From Fertoeibacter niger (GTDB lineage: Bacteria > Pseudomonadota > Alphaproteobacteria > Rhodobacterales > Rhodobacteraceae): a stretch of 64,000 nucleotides of DNA. Shown piece after piece: positions 60,202-64,000 of the stretch (the stretch's first letter is position 1; every line of letters begins with the position of its first letter). Under the pieces are notes generated by a model that was not told where the DNA came from, made no database searches, and was given only the letters and a program-made list of their open reading frames with translations. The position numbers were made by a program, and so were the translations under genes. The DNA lies in the NCBI RefSeq assembly GCF_009380135.2, contig NZ_WHUT02000001.1, positions 62,001 to 126,000 on the forward strand, given 5' to 3'.

Positions 60202-62643
60202 TCATGCCCTGATCCGCGCATTGTCACGGTCCCACACGCCGCCATCTTCCTGCACCACCGCCGCATGCCGCTGGCCGAAAATCTCCACCTCCAGCCCGGC
60301 ACCGGCCACCGCCGCATCGGCGCGCAGCGTGGCAAGCGCCACGCAGGCGCCGACCCGGTGGCCAAAAGCCCCGCTTGTGACCTCGCCCACCACCGTATCG
60401 CCCTGCCAGACGGTTGACATATAGGGCGGATCGCACTCGCCCGCCTGCACCAGCAGCGTGACAAAGCGTTTCGTCACCCCGGCCTGCTTTTCCGCCAGCA
60501 ATGCCGCGCGGCCGCGGAAATCGGCTTTGGACCAATCGACGAACCGCTCCAGCCCGCCCTGCAACACGGTGTAATCGGTGGAAAGATCACCCTTCCACGC
60601 GCGGTAGCCCTTTTCGATGCGCAGGGCATCCAGCGCGAACATGCCGAAGGGCCGCAACCCATGCGCCGCCCCCGCCGCCATCACCGCATCCCAGACCGCC
60701 GGCGTATCTGCCACATGGCTGTGAATCTCCCATCCCAGTTCACCCGCGAAACTGACCCGCATCAGCACCACCGCCGCCCCGGCAATCGTCGCGCGCTGCC
60801 AGGTCAACCATGGCCGCGACAGATCGGCATCGCACAGCCCGGCCAGCACGGCGCGCGAGGCGGGCCCGGTCAGGATCTGGCACGACCACAGGTCGGTTTC
60901 GTCGGTCAGGGTCAGCCCGTCCTCCATGTGGCGCATGAGCCAGTCGCGGTCATGCGCCTGCGCCGTGGCGGCGGTGATCAGCATCACTGTATCATCTGCC
61001 ACCCGTGCCACCGACATTTCGGTGATGATGCGCCCCTTGTCATCGGCGAAATAGCCCAGCCCCAGCCGCCCCACGGGTGGCACCTTGCCGGTGATCTGCC
61101 GCGCCAGCCAATCCGCCACGCCCGCGCCGGTGATGCGGAACCGCGAAAACCCCGGCAAATCGAGGATGCCCGCCGCATCGCGCACCGCCTCGCATTCCGC
61201 CTTCACAGAGCCGAACCACGGGCCTTCCCGGTCCCATGTGCGCTGCGCCTGCTCCGAAACATCATCGCCGGGCCGGGCATACCACAGCGCCCGCTCCCAC
61301 CCGTTATAGGCGCCGAACTGCGCGCCCATCGCCGCCGTGCGGTCATGCACCGCGCTCAGCTTCTTGCCGCGCCCGGCGGGCCAGGCATGTTTGGGGAAAT
61401 GGATGGCGTATTCGTGGCCATAAACCTCCATCCCCTTGGCGATGCAGTAGTCCTGATCCTCGAACCCGGTAAAGCGGCGCGGGTCGCAAGACCACATGTC
61501 CCATTCCGTTGCCCCCTCCGTCACCCATTCGGCCAGCACCTTGCCCGCACCGCCCGCCTGGCAGATGCCAAAGGTGAACACGCAAGCCTCGAACGCATTG
61601 GGCACCCCCGGCATCGGCCCGATCAGCGGGTTGCCGTCGGGGGTATAGGGGATGGGGCCGTTGATCACCTTGGTCAGGTTGGCCTTTTCCAGCAGCGGCA
61701 CCCGCGCCATGGCGTCGGATATATACCATTCCAGCCGTTCCAGATCGTCGGGGAAAAGCTGGAACGAAAAATCCTCGGGGAAGGGATCATCCGGCGTGAT
61801 CCAGTGCGCCTTGCAGTTGCGCTCATAGGGGCCAAGGTTGAAGCCCTGCTTTTCCTGCCTGAGATAATAGGACGAATCCACATCGCGCAGCAGCGGCAAC
61901 TTGTGGCCCGATTGCGCCTGCCATGCCGCCAGTTCGGGAATCGTGTCGAAAAGCATGTATTGATGGCTCATCACCATCATCGGCACCTCGCGGCCGAACC
62001 AGCGGCCAACCTCGCGCGCGTAATAGCCCGCGGCATTCACCACATATTCGCAGCGAATCTCGCCCTTGGGGGTGGAAATCACCCATTCCGCACCTTCGCG
62101 CCGCACGCCGGTGGCGGGGCAGAACCGCTCGATCCGCGCACCAAGGCTGCGCGCGCCCTTGGCCAGGGCCTGCGTCAGCTGCGCGGGGTCAATGTCGCCA
62201 TCATAGGGATCATACAGCGCGCCGGTCAGGTCATGGGTTTCAAGGAACGGATATTTCGCGGCAATCTCGCCGGGGGCCAGCGTCTCAAGATCCATGCCCT
62301 GATAGCGCCCCATCCCCACAACGCGCTGGAATTCCTGCATCCGCTCGCGGCTGTGCGCCAGCCGGACGGAACCCGTCACATGATAATTCATCGGGTAATC
62401 CACCGCATCGCCCAGACCGCGATACAACTCGGCCGAATAGCGCTGCATGTTCATGATCGACCAGCTTGACGAAAACGTGGGCACATTGCCCGCCGCATGC
62501 CAGGTGCTGCCCGCCGTCAGCTCGTTCTTTTCCAGCAACACGCAATCTGTCCAGCCGGCGCGTGCCAGATGGTAAAGGCATGATGCCCCCACCGCCCCGC
62601 CACCGATGATCACCACTCGCGCTGTCGTCGGAAAACCGGCCAT
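60202..62643 (-). CDS. Second FAD-dependent demethylating dehydrogenase with GcvT domain
   Basis: This 813-residue protein has the same domain order: FAD fold VVIIGGGAVGASCLYHLARAG, then WHAAGNVPTFSSSW, a mid-region ending VINGPIPYTPDGNPLIGP, and a GcvT part with FAGELGWEIHSHV and RIEKGYRAWKGDLS. AAGGGG 6 nt before 62643 marks the start. Two similar enzymes in one operon suggest successive removal of two methyl groups. It is divergent from the LysR gene. Confidence 0.92.
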   Translation of the reverse strand: MAGFPTTARVVIIGGGAVGASCLYHLARAGWTDCVLLEKNELTAGSTWHAAGNVPTFSSSWSIMNMQRYSAELYRGLGDAVDYPMNYHVTGSVRLAHSRERMQEFQRVVGMGRYQGMDLETLAPGEIAAKYPFLETHDLTGALYDPYDGDIDPAQLTQALAKGARSLGARIERFCPATGVRREGAEWVISTPKGEIRCEYVVNAAGYYAREVGRWFGREVPMMVMSHQYMLFDTIPELAAWQAQSGHKLPLLRDVDSSYYLRQEKQGFNLGPYERNCKAHWITPDDPFPEDFSFQLFPDDLERLEWYISDAMARVPLLEKANLTKVINGPIPYTPDGNPLIGPMPGVPNAFEACVFTFGICQAGGAGKVLAEWVTEGATEWDMWSCDPRRFTGFEDQDYCIAKGMEVYGHEYAIHFPKHAWPAGRGKKLSAVHDRTAAMGAQFGAYNGWERALWYARPGDDVSEQAQRTWDREGPWFGSVKAECEAVRDAAGILDLPGFSRFRITGAGVADWLARQITGKVPPVGRLGLGYFADDKGRIITEMSVARVADDTVMLITAATAQAHDRDWLMRHMEDGLTLTDETDLWSCQILTGPASRAVLAGLCDADLSRPWLTWQRATIAGAAVVLMRVSFAGELGWEIHSHVADTPAVWDAVMAAGAAHGLRPFGMFALDALRIEKGYRAWKGDLSTDYTVLQGGLERFVDWSKADFRGRAALLAEKQAGVTKRFVTLLVQAGECDPPYMSTVWQGDTVVGEVTSGAFGHRVGACVALATLRADAAVAGAGLEVEIFGQRHAAVVQEDGGVWDRDNARIRA

Positions 62644-62715
62644 GAACCACCCCTTGATTTGCCCGCAGTATCCGCGCGCCACGCGGCAGTTTCAATTCGT
62701 GAAAGAGTGGTCTAT

Positions 62716-62734
62716 TGATCGGAAAATCCGATCA
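62716..62734. promoter_or_regulatory. LysR-type palindromic operator
   Basis: TGATCGGAAAATCCGATCA is a perfect inverted repeat with 8-bp arms and a 3-bp centre, 9 nt before the LysR ATG and in the divergent gap to the demethylase operon. This is the expected place of an autoregulated LysR site. Confidence 0.8.
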
Positions 62735-62743
62735 GGGGCGCCA

Positions 62744-63589
62744 ATGCAGACCGATCTTCTGGAAACCTTTCTCGACCTGGTGGACAGCCGCAGCTTCAGC
62801 CGCAGCGCGGAACGTCTGGGCGTCACGCAATCCACCGTATCGGCCCGCGTCGTGGCGCTGGAAACGGCGCTTGGCACCCGGCTGTTCGACCGTTCGCGCG
62901 CGGGCACGGCGCTGACCGCAGAAGGTGTGAAATTCGAATCCCACGCCCGTGCCCTGCGGCATGGCTGGGCCGAGGCGCGGCGCGCGGTGCAGCCGGGGGC
63001 GGGGCAAAGCCTGCGCATCGGCATCCAGACCGATCTGGCGGCGGCGCGCATCGGCGATTGGGTGGCCGGGTTCCGCGCCCGCCTGCCCGGTGTCGCCTTC
63101 TACATCGAGCCGGATTATTCCAACCAGATGTGCGAGGATCTGCTGCGCGGCAGCCTTGATTTTGCGGTGATGTTCAGCCCCCGCGCGCAGGCCGACCTGC
63201 ATTTCACCACGCTGGGCGAGGTGCGCTACCGCATGGTCAGTTCCGATACCGACCGGCGGGCGGGGTTGCTGGCTGAGCGTTGCATCCGCGCCGCCTATTC
63301 CCCGGCGTTCGAGGACCAGCACCGCCAGTTGCTGCCCGAATTGCAGCAGGCCCCACTGGCCGCCGGGCAGAATGCGGCGGTGGCGGGGTTGCTGGCCAGC
63401 CTGGGCGGTGCCGGTTTCGTGCTGGAAGAGACGGCGGCGGCGCTGATCGCGGGGCAGGGGTTTCGCGCCGTGGCGGATGTGCCCGTGATCACCCAGCCGG
63501 TCTATGCCGCGCTGCACCTGCGGCACCGCACCTCGCCGCTGCACCGGCGGCTGTTGCGCAGCGTGCAGCGGCATTTCGCGCCGCGCTGA
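62744..63589 (+). CDS. LysR-family transcriptional regulator
   Basis: This 281-residue protein starts MQTDLLETFLDLVDSRSFSRSAERLGVTQSTVSARV, a clear LysR helix-turn-helix. It has a linker helix LETALGTRLFDRSRAG and an effector-binding domain (LRIGIQTDLAAARIG). Further N-terminal codons lie in the intergenic region. It is divergent from the demethylase cluster and is its likely regulator. The inducer is unknown. Confidence 0.92.
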   Translation: MQTDLLETFLDLVDSRSFSRSAERLGVTQSTVSARVVALETALGTRLFDRSRAGTALTAEGVKFESHARALRHGWAEARRAVQPGAGQSLRIGIQTDLAAARIGDWVAGFRARLPGVAFYIEPDYSNQMCEDLLRGSLDFAVMFSPRAQADLHFTTLGEVRYRMVSSDTDRRAGLLAERCIRAAYSPAFEDQHRQLLPELQQAPLAAGQNAAVAGLLASLGGAGFVLEETAAALIAGQGFRAVADVPVITQPVYAALHLRHRTSPLHRRLLRSVQRHFAPR

Positions 63590-63597
63590 GCCGGGCC

Positions 63598-63645
63598 AAA
63601 TTTTTTGGAGAAAAAATTTCTCAAAAGTTTTTTCAAAAACTTTTG
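63598..63645. terminator. Paired AT-rich hairpins between convergent genes
   Basis: AAATTTTTT-GGAG-AAAAAATTT (63598-63619) and CAAAAGTTTTT-TC-AAAAACTTTTG (63622-63645) stand together between the LysR stop and the short-chain dehydrogenase stop. They are probably a bidirectional terminator, resembling the elements at 15407 and 19353. Confidence 0.72.
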
Positions 63646-63670
63646 CTGCGACGCTGCGACGCCGCGGCAC

Positions 63671-64000
63671 TCAGCCGATTGCGCTGATGATCCGCGCCGC
63701 CTCGGCCCGCGGGTCGGCCAGCCCGCTGCGGTCTTCACCCGGAAAGAACCGTGCGCGGGTGGCGGTGGGCATTGGCGCCGGGGTGGCGATCACCACGCGC
63801 GGGCCGGTCTTTGCGGTTTCGGCAGCCCAGCTTTGCGCCAGCGCGATCTGCGCCGATTTGGTCGCGCCATATGCGGCAAAGAATTTCGCCCCGCCGCGCG
63901 GATCGTCCAGAAACAGCGCCGTGCCACTGGGCGAGGCGCGCAGCAAGGGTTCAATCAGAGGTATCAGGTTGCCCGTGGCGCGCAGGTTGATGGCCAGCGA
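63671..64000 (-). CDS. Short-chain dehydrogenase/reductase (partial, runs off right edge)
   Basis: About 109 C-terminal residues of an SDR enzyme. The catalytic Tyr-x3-Lys is in FFAAYGATKSAQIALAQSWA, and the preceding strand reads GTALFLDDPRG, in place of the usual catalytic Ser region. The frame continues in-frame to the window edge (SLAINLRATGNLIPLIEP), so the N-terminal cofactor site lies outside. It is similar to YciK-like SDRs. Specific activity is unknown. Confidence 0.88.
   Translation of the reverse strand, partial: SLAINLRATGNLIPLIEPLLRASPSGTALFLDDPRGGAKFFAAYGATKSAQIALAQSWAAETAKTGPRVVIATPAPMPTATRARFFPGEDRSGLADPRAEAARIISAIG

Noticed and set aside
58432-60417. A 661-codon open frame on the + strand opposite the demethylase genes
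   Set aside because: Its peptide is histidine-, arginine- and proline-rich without domains, and the opposite strand encodes a well-conserved GcvT-type enzyme. It is a shadow frame of GC-rich DNA.

Overview
The window is a high-GC chromosomal segment of an alphaproteobacterium, most likely family Rhodobacteraceae. The evidence is protein-level resemblance throughout (DUF4167, DUF2927 and DUF6636 proteins and a one-cysteine DksA), together with the gene orders lptF-lptG-lptD-surA-pdxA-rsmA, erpA next to dgt, and pepA followed by holC. Most genes are long and densely packed, and many junctions overlap as ATGA or TGATG. No rRNA or CRISPR array was seen. There is one tRNA, tRNA-Leu(CAA).

Positions 1-40910 are a mostly housekeeping backbone. 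They hold an ABC-F ATPase, ndk, an RlmI-like rRNA methyltransferase, a PIN protein, an M48 protease and a CoxE-like VWA protein with its MoxR ATPase three genes away. They continue with dksA, a flavin monooxygenase with a TetR gene, xth, erpA/dgt, a nucleoside hydrolase, an orphan FbpA-like iron-binding protein, mazG and an M20 amidohydrolase. A TetR-controlled aminotransferase sits next to an agmatinase. prfA-prmC, DUF4167 and rsmA follow. The leftward cluster lptF-lptG-lptD-surA-pdxA makes the outer membrane and pyridoxal phosphate. pepA, a VOC protein, holC, dsbB and a YpfJ-type metallopeptidase close the region.

Positions 41041-51190 are an integrated element of about 10.15 kb in the 3' end of tRNA-Leu. 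It is bounded by two identical 55-bp copies of the tRNA 3' part. Its left part is a control region: tyrosine integrase, excisionase-like protein, a 270-residue unknown, small proteins, and two divergent ribbon-helix-helix genes around three palindromic operators. Its right part is a head-only operon: gp6-like connector, large terminase, HNH nuclease, HK97-type major capsid, prohead protease and portal, preceded by small unknown genes. No tail, lysis or recognisable replication gene is present. This layout matches a capsid-forming, tail-less phage satellite (cfPICI-like) better than a complete prophage, and it is the most interesting object in the window. A decayed prophage remains the alternative.

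Positions 51191-64000 are again host DNA. An RTX calcium-binding repeat protein comes first. Then comes a leftward catabolic cluster: two FAD/GcvT-type demethylating dehydrogenases, an isocitrate lyase/PEP mutase-family protein, a Rieske oxygenase, an aldehyde dehydrogenase and a 3-hydroxyisobutyrate dehydrogenase-like enzyme. A divergent LysR regulator lies next to a clear palindromic site. The cluster probably strips methyl groups from a quaternary or methylated amine, passes them to tetrahydrofolate, and oxidises the carbon skeleton. The substrate cannot be told from sequence alone. The window ends inside a short-chain dehydrogenase gene.
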